From contig NZ_PDJL01000005.1 in assembly GCF_002563795.1 (NCBI RefSeq), forward strand, positions 372,001-436,000: DNA of 64,000 bases. The letters are read 5' to 3'. Position numbers and translations under genes: made by a program. Origin of the DNA: Vibrio sp. ES.051 (lineage in GTDB: Bacteria; Pseudomonadota; Gammaproteobacteria; Enterobacterales; Vibrionaceae). Positions 18,527-25,987 of the stretch are shown piece by piece (within the stretch, counting starts at the first letter, position 1; each line of letters begins with the position of its first letter). The notes under the pieces were generated by a model. The model was given only the letters and a program-made list of their open reading frames with translations, ran no database searches and had not been told where the DNA came from.

Positions 18527-18958
18527 TTAGAACAAGGTCTGTTGTCGCTTCTCTGGCACCTGTTGTACTTCTCCGTAATCACGCAATTTATCCATTTTAC
18601 GAATATCGAGACGCAGCTCTGTCACGTAACTGTCTTCGACGAGGTAACTCCGCACGACTTCAGCCCCTCGAATTACGCCATCAACGGCTCCCGTCGTATT
18701 CTCTATGCCTAAACGCTGATCTTGTAACTCTGCACGACCGCTTACTCTCATGCCGTAAACTTGTTCCGCTAACTCGCGGTAAGCATCGATTTTTGATGCT
18801 CGCATAGCACGCACACGCTTTTCTTCAACGGTACGACCAGTTTGTTCAGTGACACTTGCATAACCCACCGCCACTAAGATCTCATCTTGGCGCATCTGTT
18901 GTAATGGCTGACACCCCACCAAAATCAGTGTGGCAATAATAAATAATAACTTCTTCAT
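18527..18958 (-). CDS. flgP: Flagellar outer-membrane lipoprotein FlgP
   Basis: The protein is 143 residues with a lipoprotein signal (LILVGC, Cys at residue 16) and an LPP20-like core (VAVGYASVTEQTGRTVEEKR). In V. cholerae FlgP is a lipidated outer-membrane protein needed for motility and colonisation. It starts 9 bases after flgO and faces flgN tail to tail. Confidence 0.9.
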   Translation of the reverse strand: MKKLLFIIATLILVGCQPLQQMRQDEILVAVGYASVTEQTGRTVEEKRVRAMRASKIDAYRELAEQVYGMRVSGRAELQDQRLGIENTTGAVDGVIRGAEVVRSYLVEDSYVTELRLDIRKMDKLRDYGEVQQVPEKRQQTLF

Positions 18959-18967
18959 GGTTCTATC

Positions 18968-19606
18968 CTATGGACGGAGGATCACGGTGTAAGGCTGACG
19001 AATGGTTGGATCAGAACGAATCAGCACACCATCTTGTGTGCGGATGCTGTTTAATGTATCTAAATCACGACCAATACGATCCGCAGGCAAGAAACCTTGT
19101 GCTGTTGCGACGACGACACGGCTTTGCATGCCCACCACACGAGCGTTCACCAATACGCCACCTTCTTGGCGCAACATGGTTCCGGTTAATACATATTGAA
19201 CTTGCTGCTCGTGGGCCAACTCTTGCCAATCACGACTTAGCGCAAAGTCACCTTGATGAGTCACTTGAATTGAGCCTGTGGTTTTAAAATCAACCACTTT
19301 AAAACCGCGGCGCTGGAACTGATGAATAAACCCTTCAGATACAGAGTTACCTAACCAGTTCGTTGCATCCATACTTTGTAGATCAACAAACGACGTAATA
19401 GCAATCGGCGTGCGCGCTGATACCGCTACATTAGAAACCATTAGATCTTCCGTCATGCTTTCAATGAAAAAGTCCATCGTATGACGTGGACTGTCCATAA
19501 GCATGAACTGGCTCCCCGAATAGGGTTCTTTACCATTGTAAATTGGTGAGTACGCGCATGATGTCAAAAGCGCCATCATCGATGCGGCGATAAGCCACTT
19601 TCTCAT
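18968..19606 (-). CDS. flgO: Flagellar outer-membrane lipoprotein FlgO
   Basis: The protein is 212 residues with a lipoprotein signal (ALLTSC, Cys at residue 17) and a FlgO domain (VSARTPIAITSFVDLQSMDA, then EGFIHQFQRRGFKVVDFKT). In V. cholerae FlgO is an outer-membrane protein required for a normal polar flagellum. It forms the flgO-flgP operon, divergent from flgT. Confidence 0.9.
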   Translation of the reverse strand: MRKWLIAASMMALLTSCAYSPIYNGKEPYSGSQFMLMDSPRHTMDFFIESMTEDLMVSNVAVSARTPIAITSFVDLQSMDATNWLGNSVSEGFIHQFQRRGFKVVDFKTTGSIQVTHQGDFALSRDWQELAHEQQVQYVLTGTMLRQEGGVLVNARVVGMQSRVVVATAQGFLPADRIGRDLDTLNSIRTQDGVLIRSDPTIRQPYTVILRP

Positions 19607-19673
19607 GGTTTGATTCTCCAGATAATCTTAGGTGACACAGCTCTCATTAATTACTTTCCAAGAAAGTGAATAT

Positions 19674-19689
19674 TGGAACAATCTTTGCT
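19674..19689 (+). promoter_or_regulatory. Candidate sigma-54 promoter of flgT
   Basis: TGGAACAATCTTTGCT carries GG and GC at the right distance; one base (A for C in TGGCAC) differs. It lies about 85 bases before the flgT start. Confidence 0.55.
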
Positions 19690-19774
19690 TTCCTTTGTTT
19701 GCCTAACGAAGACAAATCCACCAAACTTCACTAGAATTGTTAAAGCAATATTTATACCTGAATGGTTATAATCA

Positions 19775-20908
19775 ATGAAAAAAATATTAATCAGCCTATT
19801 TTCAATCACTTTCATAATGCTTTTGCCTTTTAGAGCCGTGGCATCGTGGTACGAAGTAACAGGCGTTGCCACCATCGTTTCTTCTGAAGAAACGGCAAGA
19901 TTACATGCACTGGAAGACGCTCTATTTAAAGCTGTTAATTTTTCGGGCGCCGATATTGGCAGTGTGAGCAATTTAATGCCGCTATTGGAAGAAAGTCGTA
20001 AAGAGTATCTGTTCACTAACCATGAAGTCCGTTACATTCTGGTCGAATCTGAACGTAAGCGCCGCGGAAAAGTCGAGGTCAAAATCCGTGTAGACATTTA
20101 TCCGTCGGCAACGGGTTGCCATACCGCTCAATACAAGAAGACGATGCTTGTCGGTAACATTGAGATCGCATCACCACAGCAAGCCGTAATGGGACAGCTC
20201 TATCAAGTTGGGGATGACTTCAGCCGAGTGGTGAACCGCCAATTGGATCAAACCTCTCGTAGCTTTGTGTCCGTAGGAACCACTGACTATTCCATCAACA
20301 GCCATTACCCTGCCCGCACTCAAATGATTGCTCAAGACAACGGAGCACAATACATCATTGGTGGCGTGATTACGGATTTAACCGCCACCGTCGAATCTCA
20401 AATATTGCAAGATGACATTATCAACCGTCAGTTTGCGTTAGAGATGAAGGTTTTTGATGGCAAAACCGGCCATGAAGTCTTCCACAAAAACTATCGAGAA
20501 GTCGCTCATTGGCCATTTGCGAAAACCAGTCAAGTCGATACCAGAAGCGCTCGTTTTTGGGCGTCGGCCTACGGCGAGATGATGCTTCGCGTTAGTCGTA
20601 ATATCATGCTGGATTTGGAGTCAGAGTTGTCTTGTAAAATCACACTACCAGAAGTGGTGGCGGTTTATGGCAACACTGTAACCATGGATCTTGGTCGTAT
20701 GCATGGCGTAAAAGAAGGTGACACCTTGCAACTGTGGCATACCGCCTCTTTCATTGACCAAAATGGTTTACCACGTAACAAAGTTTCACAAAGTGAGATC
20801 ACATTGACGGTATCACGTATTTATGAGAACGAAGCAGAATTGACCATTGATCAGCCAAATTTAGCATCGAGTGTCCAAATTGGCGACGTTATGAACAAGA
20901 TATTATAA
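19775..20908 (+). CDS. flgT: Flagellar H-ring protein FlgT
   Basis: The protein is 377 residues with a signal peptide (about 1-23). The body begins SWYEVTGVATIVSSEETARLHA and ends in an FlgT C-terminal domain (VYGNTVTMDLGRMHGVKEGDTL). In V. alginolyticus and V. cholerae FlgT builds the H ring that surrounds the L-P ring and helps anchor the sodium-driven stator. Two Cys residues, after ATG and after ESEL, could form a disulphide in the periplasm. It diverges from flgO-flgP. Confidence 0.93.
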   Translation: MKKILISLFSITFIMLLPFRAVASWYEVTGVATIVSSEETARLHALEDALFKAVNFSGADIGSVSNLMPLLEESRKEYLFTNHEVRYILVESERKRRGKVEVKIRVDIYPSATGCHTAQYKKTMLVGNIEIASPQQAVMGQLYQVGDDFSRVVNRQLDQTSRSFVSVGTTDYSINSHYPARTQMIAQDNGAQYIIGGVITDLTATVESQILQDDIINRQFALEMKVFDGKTGHEVFHKNYREVAHWPFAKTSQVDTRSARFWASAYGEMMLRVSRNIMLDLESELSCKITLPEVVAVYGNTVTMDLGRMHGVKEGDTLQLWHTASFIDQNGLPRNKVSQSEITLTVSRIYENEAELTIDQPNLASSVQIGDVMNKIL

Positions 20909-21085
20909 AAGCAAGCATTAAACCTTGAGGTATCCTCACTTTTGAATATCATAGGCAAGTCATCTTTTTTGATGATGCCCATTGTCGTCGTTAGGTGTTC
21001 AGATTGACACGGACAAGTGAATCGATACCGTTGCCAAGCTTTGACTCAGCAATACGCTCCAATGAATTACGACTATTGGCATTAC

Positions 21086-21162
21086 GCCCTCATGGCACAG
21101 CTGGATAGCGCAGTCCCCTCCTAAGGGACAGGTCGTAGGTTCGAATCCTACTGGGGGCGCCA
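21086..21162 (+). tRNA. tRNA-Arg (anticodon CCT)
   Basis: A 77-base cloverleaf with acceptor GCCCTCA / TGGGGGC, anticodon loop CTCCTAA, T loop TTCGAAT and encoded CCA. It reads AGG codons. Confidence 0.96.
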
Positions 21163-21167
21163 TATTT

Positions 21168-21202
21168 TAGTCTTAGCTCCTTATTGGGCTAAGACTTTTT
21201 AT
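21168..21202 (+). terminator. Terminator of tRNA-Arg
   Basis: AGTCTTAGC and GCTAAGACT close a loop of about 9 bases and are followed by a T run. It begins 6 bases after the tRNA CCA. Confidence 0.85.
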
Positions 21203-21395
21203 ACTCATTTTCCGGGACATTATAGGTACAAACCTTTGCCGAGAATGTCCTGACACGTAAGTACTTACTATTCAGACCTCCTCCTCTTGAAATCATTTTA
21301 TTGGCACTCTATTTACAGTTTTGTATTTTATTACTTTAATTGTCTATGAGTTTTGCTTACCCTTTTGGCTATTAACAAGATTATTAGTTAGCACT

Positions 21396-21902
21396 ATGTC
21401 TAAGAGCAATTTAATCACTAACACCGGACACCGCTTTATCTCGAAAGGCAAAACTGCCTTCAAGATTCATATCCATACACCGGAGGATACGGTACTGCAC
21501 CGCTCGGTGGGATTTGTGCGTATTGGAGAAAAGAAAGGCTTGAAGAAAGCCATCAAACTCAGGAATGAATTGGGTCGGCAAATGTGGGGCAAATTTTGGC
21601 GACGTCTATTGAAAGATCCCTACCTAATGACTCGGCTTCCTCACAGCGTTGAACCTAAAATTGTTCACAAACCTAATCCAACTCTTGAGAACCCTGATAA
21701 CCGAGATACTTGTTACATCGCTAAATGGCGAGAGTTTAACGAAAATGGCGAATATAAATATAAAACCATCGTACGTTCTATCAGTAAATACGGTAAGTTG
21801 GCTGCCTATATGCAAACCAAAAAAGCATTATTGGAAGCACACAAAGATAACTTAGAGATCCTGACGTTCATGGGGCGATTAAATAGTATTGACCTCAAGT
21901 AA
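21396..21902 (+). CDS. Small AP2-like DNA-binding domain protein
   Basis: The protein is 168 residues, basic, with no signal peptide. I see two stretches with the AP2 pattern of beta-strands followed by an amphipathic helix. One is at about 13-70 (GHRFISKGKTAFKIHIHTP, later LKKAIKLRNELGRQMWGKFW). The other is at about 105-155 (TCYIAKWREFNENGEYKYKT, later YMQTKKALLEAHKDNL). AP2-like proteins in bacteria are often DNA-binding or tied to mobile endonucleases. Here no nuclease domain is visible. The start at 21396 is an ATG without a clear ribosome site; a TTG-initiated frame from 21321 would add a hydrophobic stretch and seems unlikely. The function is not known. Confidence 0.6.
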   Translation: MSKSNLITNTGHRFISKGKTAFKIHIHTPEDTVLHRSVGFVRIGEKKGLKKAIKLRNELGRQMWGKFWRRLLKDPYLMTRLPHSVEPKIVHKPNPTLENPDNRDTCYIAKWREFNENGEYKYKTIVRSISKYGKLAAYMQTKKALLEAHKDNLEILTFMGRLNSIDLK

Positions 21903-21999
21903 TCCATGCATCTGTAGCGATGAATCTTGAGGGGAGCTTTCACGATTAAAAATAGAAATCAAAAGATAGAAGAATAGATACTTGTCAGTTTTAGAATAC

Positions 22000-22030
22000 A
22001 AAAAAGCCGTGTTAAATATCACGGCTTTTT
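22000..22030 (-). terminator. Terminator of gltX (bidirectional shape)
   Basis: AAAAAGCCGTG and CACGGCTTTTT form an 11-bp stem with an 8-base loop between the AP2-like gene and gltX. It could serve both. Confidence 0.9.
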
Positions 22031-22049
22031 GACTAGTCATTCATCGTGT

Positions 22050-23477
22050 TTATGCGTTTGCTTCACGCTCGGCAATAAATGCTAGTGCCATTTTGATGCG
22101 AGCAATACAACGCTCTTTGCCAACCAGTTCCATTACTGCATCTACAGAAGGAGACTGACCGCCACCGGTTACAGCAACACGTAATGGCATACCGATTTTG
22201 CCCATGCCGATTTCCAACTCTTCACAGACAGCAGAAATAACACCATCTTTGATGTTCGCTGTCGTCCACTCTGTCAGTGCTTCAGCTTTTGCTAGAGCCA
22301 GCTCTAGCGGTGCTTTAGCCACACCACGTAAGTGCTTCTTCGCTGCGCCCGCTTCAAACTCAGAGAAATCTTCGTAGAAGTAACGGATTTGCTCCGCTAG
22401 CTCAACTAGCGTGTGACAGCGCTCACCTACTAGCTTGATCACTTCCGTGATTGCAGGACCGTTAGTCACATCCAGTTTTTGTTGATCGAGGTGCCATTGT
22501 AGGTGCTCTGCAACGTACGCTGGATCTGAGTTTTTGATGTAGTGGTTGTTCAACCATTGCAGTTTGTCAGTGTTGAAAGCCGATGCTGACTTAGAGACGG
22601 CGTTTAGGCTGAACAGGTTAATCATCTCTTCTTGAGAGAAAATCTCTTGGTCACCATGAGACCAACCAAGACGTACTAGGTAATTGTTAAGTGCGGCAGG
22701 CAGGTAACCCATGTCGCGATATTGCATTACCGATACTGCGCCGTGACGTTTCGACAGTTTTGCACCGTCATCGCCTAGGATCATGGCACAGTGAGCAAAA
22801 GTCGGTACTGGCGCACCTAACGCTTTGTAGATGTTGATCTGACGAGGCGTGTTGTTGATGTGGTCTTCACCACGAACAACGTGCGTGATGCCCATATCCC
22901 AGTCGTCAACAACCACACAGAAGTTGTAGGTTGGTGAACCATCGGTACGGCGAATGATCAGATCATCCATTTGATCGTTGCGGATTTCGATGCGACCACG
23001 AATTTGGTCGTCAAATACTACGCTGCCCTCTTTTGGATTACGGAAACGGATTACGCATGGATCGCCATCTTTTGCCGCTTCGTTTGCCGCTTTGATTTTT
23101 GGATGGTTGGCATCGTAGCGAGGCATTTCTTTATTTGCTTCTTGCTCTGCACGGATTTCATCTAGCAGCTCTTTAGACGCGTAACATTGGTAAGCTTTGC
23201 CTTCTGCCAGCAGCTTATCCACCATTTCGTTGTAACGATCAAAACGTTGAGTTTGGTAGTAAGGGCCTTCATCCCACTCCAAACCTAGCCATTCCATGCC
23301 TTCTAGAATCGCATCAACCGCTTCCTGAGAGTTACGCTCAAGGTCTGTATCTTCGATACGCAGTACAAATTCGCCACCTTGGTTTTTAGCGTATAGCCAA
23401 GAGTAAAGTGCAGTACGTGCACCACCAACGTGTAGATAGCCAGTTGGGCTAGGAGCAAAACGAGTTTTAACCGTCAT
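22050..23477 (-). CDS. gltX: Glutamyl-tRNA synthetase
   Basis: The protein is 475 residues, class I aminoacyl-tRNA synthetase. The HIGH-type motif is in [20 protein letters not shown] near residue 10, and the KMSKS-type motif is AKLSKRHG near residue 240. It charges tRNA-Glu with glutamate in the cytoplasm. It is transcribed alone and ends at a strong hairpin. Length is normal. Confidence 0.97.
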   Translation of the reverse strand: MTVKTRFAPSPTGYLHVGGARTALYSWLYAKNQGGEFVLRIEDTDLERNSQEAVDAILEGMEWLGLEWDEGPYYQTQRFDRYNEMVDKLLAEGKAYQCYASKELLDEIRAEQEANKEMPRYDANHPKIKAANEAAKDGDPCVIRFRNPKEGSVVFDDQIRGRIEIRNDQMDDLIIRRTDGSPTYNFCVVVDDWDMGITHVVRGEDHINNTPRQINIYKALGAPVPTFAHCAMILGDDGAKLSKRHGAVSVMQYRDMGYLPAALNNYLVRLGWSHGDQEIFSQEEMINLFSLNAVSKSASAFNTDKLQWLNNHYIKNSDPAYVAEHLQWHLDQQKLDVTNGPAITEVIKLVGERCHTLVELAEQIRYFYEDFSEFEAGAAKKHLRGVAKAPLELALAKAEALTEWTTANIKDGVISAVCEELEIGMGKIGMPLRVAVTGGGQSPSVDAVMELVGKERCIARIKMALAFIAEREANA

Positions 23478-23656
23478 TTGAGTTCCTTAGGGGTAATGAT
23501 CAACGAGAGATCTCTCGTTGTAATGTCAAGGATAAAAGTGGCGACATTTTACCACCGTAAGTCAATTCTACAATCGGTTTGACAGCAGAAATACAAACAG
23601 GGCAGCACCAGTACAGGCACTGCCCTCATATTTTACGGTTTAAGCGCGGAACGAAA

Positions 23657-24250
23657 TTACTTCAGGTTCTGCATTGCCCATTGCATAAACTCTTGTTGCT
23701 CTTCACGGCTCAGATGATTAAACGATACTTTTAGTGTTTTGGTTTCCGCCGGAGAAGACGCAATGCTTGCCTTGGTCGATGCTTTGTTCATTGCGTTGTT
23801 ATAGTCTGCCACTTCTCGTTCGTAATCACGAAAACCTTGCAAACCACCTTTACGAAGTTGAACCATAGAGAATTCCACTTCTTTGCCGTTTTTGTCTTTT
23901 AATACCACTTTTGGAGCGAGTTCGAAGGCTTTCGCTTCTTCGATGGTGCGGAACGCTTTGTAAGTCAGCGATAGTTCGGCGTCTTTTTCTGCATCAAATT
24001 CCAATACCAGCGGCTGCGAGTCGAACTTACGGCGCTTGCCGTCTTCATATACAATTTGCCCAACCGTCACGGCTAACTGGTTCTCACCCTTTTTGAGTTC
24101 AATGCTGTTGTCTTTAGAAATCCACTCAGGGTACACAAACTCACCGTTGAGTACGCGAGGTACCAATTTCGCTTGCAGAGTCAGTTGAGCAGCAAAAGCA
24201 GGCGCAGAAAGCATTGCGCAAAGTCCGAGAAGTGTCGTTGTTTTTTTCAT
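23657..24250 (-). CDS. DUF2057 (YccT-like) secreted protein
   Basis: The protein is 197 residues with a signal peptide (about 1-20, ending APAFA). The mature part has the DUF2057 pattern: a beta-rich N-terminal half (LTLQAKLVPRVLNGEFVYP, ELKKGENQLAVTVGQIVYED) and a C-terminal helix rich in charged residues (NHLSREEQQEFMQWAMQNL). E. coli YccT of this family affects curli formation, but the biochemical role is not settled. It stands alone between gltX and a porin gene. Confidence 0.8.
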   Translation of the reverse strand: MKKTTTLLGLCAMLSAPAFAAQLTLQAKLVPRVLNGEFVYPEWISKDNSIELKKGENQLAVTVGQIVYEDGKRRKFDSQPLVLEFDAEKDAELSLTYKAFRTIEEAKAFELAPKVVLKDKNGKEVEFSMVQLRKGGLQGFRDYEREVADYNNAMNKASTKASIASSPAETKTLKVSFNHLSREEQQEFMQWAMQNLK

Positions 24251-24339
24251 CGTGGTTTCTCACTTTATACCAATTTAGATAAGCCTCTGAAACTTACAGG
24301 CCGGTCATTTCAAAGGCTTATTTGAATAGTTATCAAGAC

Positions 24340-24363
24340 AAAAAGGGCGTTTCCGCCCTTTTA
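24340..24363 (-). terminator. Terminator of the porin gene
   Basis: AAAAGGGCG, TTTC, CGCCCTTTT forms a perfect 9-bp stem directly after the porin stop. Confidence 0.9.
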
Positions 24364-24375
24364 GCTGCTTCTAAA

Positions 24376-25512
24376 TTAGAAGTAGTATTCAACACCGACA
24401 GAGAACTCGTCGTAGTCCGCTGACTTCCAACGATTTGTACCATTACCTGGGTCAATGTAACCATTCGCGTAGGATGCACCGTCACCAAAGTCTAGGGTAC
24501 GAGCACGTACGTAAAGCACTGCCGATGGGTCGACGAAGTACATGACTTGAGCAGAAACAACATCATCTGCAGTATCATCGATGGTCTTGCCGTCACGTTC
24601 TAAATCGAAATTCGCTGCATAAGCCAGTTTGTATTGCCAGTCACCGGTGGTGTACATCAACCCCGTCGACAACGCATCTTGCTTCTCACTCACGCCTTTG
24701 CTTCCATCAGCTTCCATGTATTTGTACTGCGCGAAGAAAGAGATACCGTTATCAAACCAACCTTGCGCACCAATTAGATAAGAGTTGTTTTCCCACGTTT
24801 GGTCTTCCATCTCAATGTTGCGGTTGCCTTCGTACGCCGCGTCTAACTGAATTGGGCCAAGTTTGTAGTGAGCGGCGATACCACCCCAGTAGTCATCACC
24901 TCCACCCAAACCCGCTTTATCACCCGCACCAGCAGCAACGTCTAAAGAGAGCTTGTCTGCGTACATTGGCGAGTCCCAACGGATGGTGTTTGATTGACGA
25001 TCTTGGTACTTAGCACCACCAATTGCGCCCCCCCAGTCGTATACATCGCCGAGGCCTGGGTTCGACGCTGGCCAGTCCACCAACTCGTACATCGGTGTTA
25101 ATACACGACCTAAGCGAACTTGACCCCAAGATGCACTTTCAAAACCGACGAATGTGTCACGTTCACCAAGACCTGCACCTTCACCACCAAAGCTAGGGTC
25201 TACGTAACCCCCTTCAATTTGCCAAATAAAGGTAGGGTTGAAGTTAGCAAATTGTTTTTTACCACGAAAACCGATACGAGATTCGTTGTTGAGCTGCATA
25301 CCACCAAGGTCATCGTCCGTTGCTTGGCTACCAGAATCGTAATCGCGGTACGCGGCCTGCATCGCGATGATCCCATAAACTTCATAAGAGAATGAATCTT
25401 TAGTTAAGTACTCTTTCGCTGCATCGCTGTTTGCACCATCAGCAAAAGCAGCGCCACTGAACATCATGCCTGTGATTGCCGTAGCAAGTAGGCTTTTCTT
25501 TAGGTAAGACAT
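24376..25512 (-). CDS. Outer-membrane porin (Gram-negative porin family)
   Basis: The protein is 378 residues with a signal peptide (about 1-24, ending GAAFA) and a terminal Phe in VEYYF, typical of beta-barrel proteins. It shows alternating hydrophobic strands, Gly- and Asp-rich loops, and a trimeric-porin style segment GFRGKKQFANFNPTFIWQIE and GQVRLGR. It should form a diffusion channel; substrate preference cannot be read from the sequence. It is not close enough to OmpU, OmpT or chitoporin for me to name it. The gene stands alone. Confidence 0.85.
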   Translation of the reverse strand: MSYLKKSLLATAITGMMFSGAAFADGANSDAAKEYLTKDSFSYEVYGIIAMQAAYRDYDSGSQATDDDLGGMQLNNESRIGFRGKKQFANFNPTFIWQIEGGYVDPSFGGEGAGLGERDTFVGFESASWGQVRLGRVLTPMYELVDWPASNPGLGDVYDWGGAIGGAKYQDRQSNTIRWDSPMYADKLSLDVAAGAGDKAGLGGGDDYWGGIAAHYKLGPIQLDAAYEGNRNIEMEDQTWENNSYLIGAQGWFDNGISFFAQYKYMEADGSKGVSEKQDALSTGLMYTTGDWQYKLAYAANFDLERDGKTIDDTADDVVSAQVMYFVDPSAVLYVRARTLDFGDGASYANGYIDPGNGTNRWKSADYDEFSVGVEYYF

Positions 25513-25987
25513 TTTTAACCCCTATATTTTTTTAGTTATTCCATTTTCAAATTCGCTAACTAGGACATGAAAGGAACTTGAAATAACGTTTGGACGGGAT
25601 AAATATGACAAACTTTTTTCGCGGTAAAAAACGCGACCACTAGCAATCTGAGCGACTTCAAAGTGAGAAAATCAAAAAGAATATAAATTAAATATTTTCA
25701 GCAAGTTAACCCGAAAAATAAAAACAAAAAAACGTCAAAATAGATTTTTCACACCGCACTGACATTGAGGCAGCCTTAAAATCACGATCGACTTCATTCA
25801 TCTTTTAGGTGTTTTAACGGAACTTTATATTCGGAGAGAAAAAATCTTGAGGTGACTCGCAAGAAAACCTGACGTTCCCGCCACATTTCCCTTGGTTTTG
25901 ACGAAATTGATGTCGAGGCTGAAAGGCTTGACCTTACCCTAACGGCAAGGTTTAAGCTCAATGCATCACTATTAACGAGGGCAAATT
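25513..25987. other. Intergenic region between the porin and copA
   Basis: These 475 bases are AT-rich upstream of the porin and hold the CueR-type promoter of copA at the right end (25928-25958). No gene or RNA is recognisable in between; porin promoter and regulator sites are expected here but I cannot pick them. Confidence 0.5.
25928..25958 (+). promoter_or_regulatory. CueR-type copper-responsive promoter of copA
   Basis: TTGACC and TAAGCT are separated by 19 bases, the over-long spacer typical of MerR-family promoters. Inside lies the dyad ACCTT-N11-AAGGT, the CueR half-sites. It lies about 30 bases before copA. Confidence 0.82.

Noticed and set aside
21220-21252. GGACAT ... ATGTCC inverted repeat after tRNA-Arg as an attachment or operator site
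   Set aside because: The arms are six bases with a 26-base gap, which is likely by chance, and no copy of the tRNA end is found nearby.
21321-21395. N-terminal extension of the AP2-like protein with a membrane-like stretch
   Set aside because: It would start at a TTG without a ribosome site and is AT-rich intergenic sequence; the ATG at 21396 is more likely.
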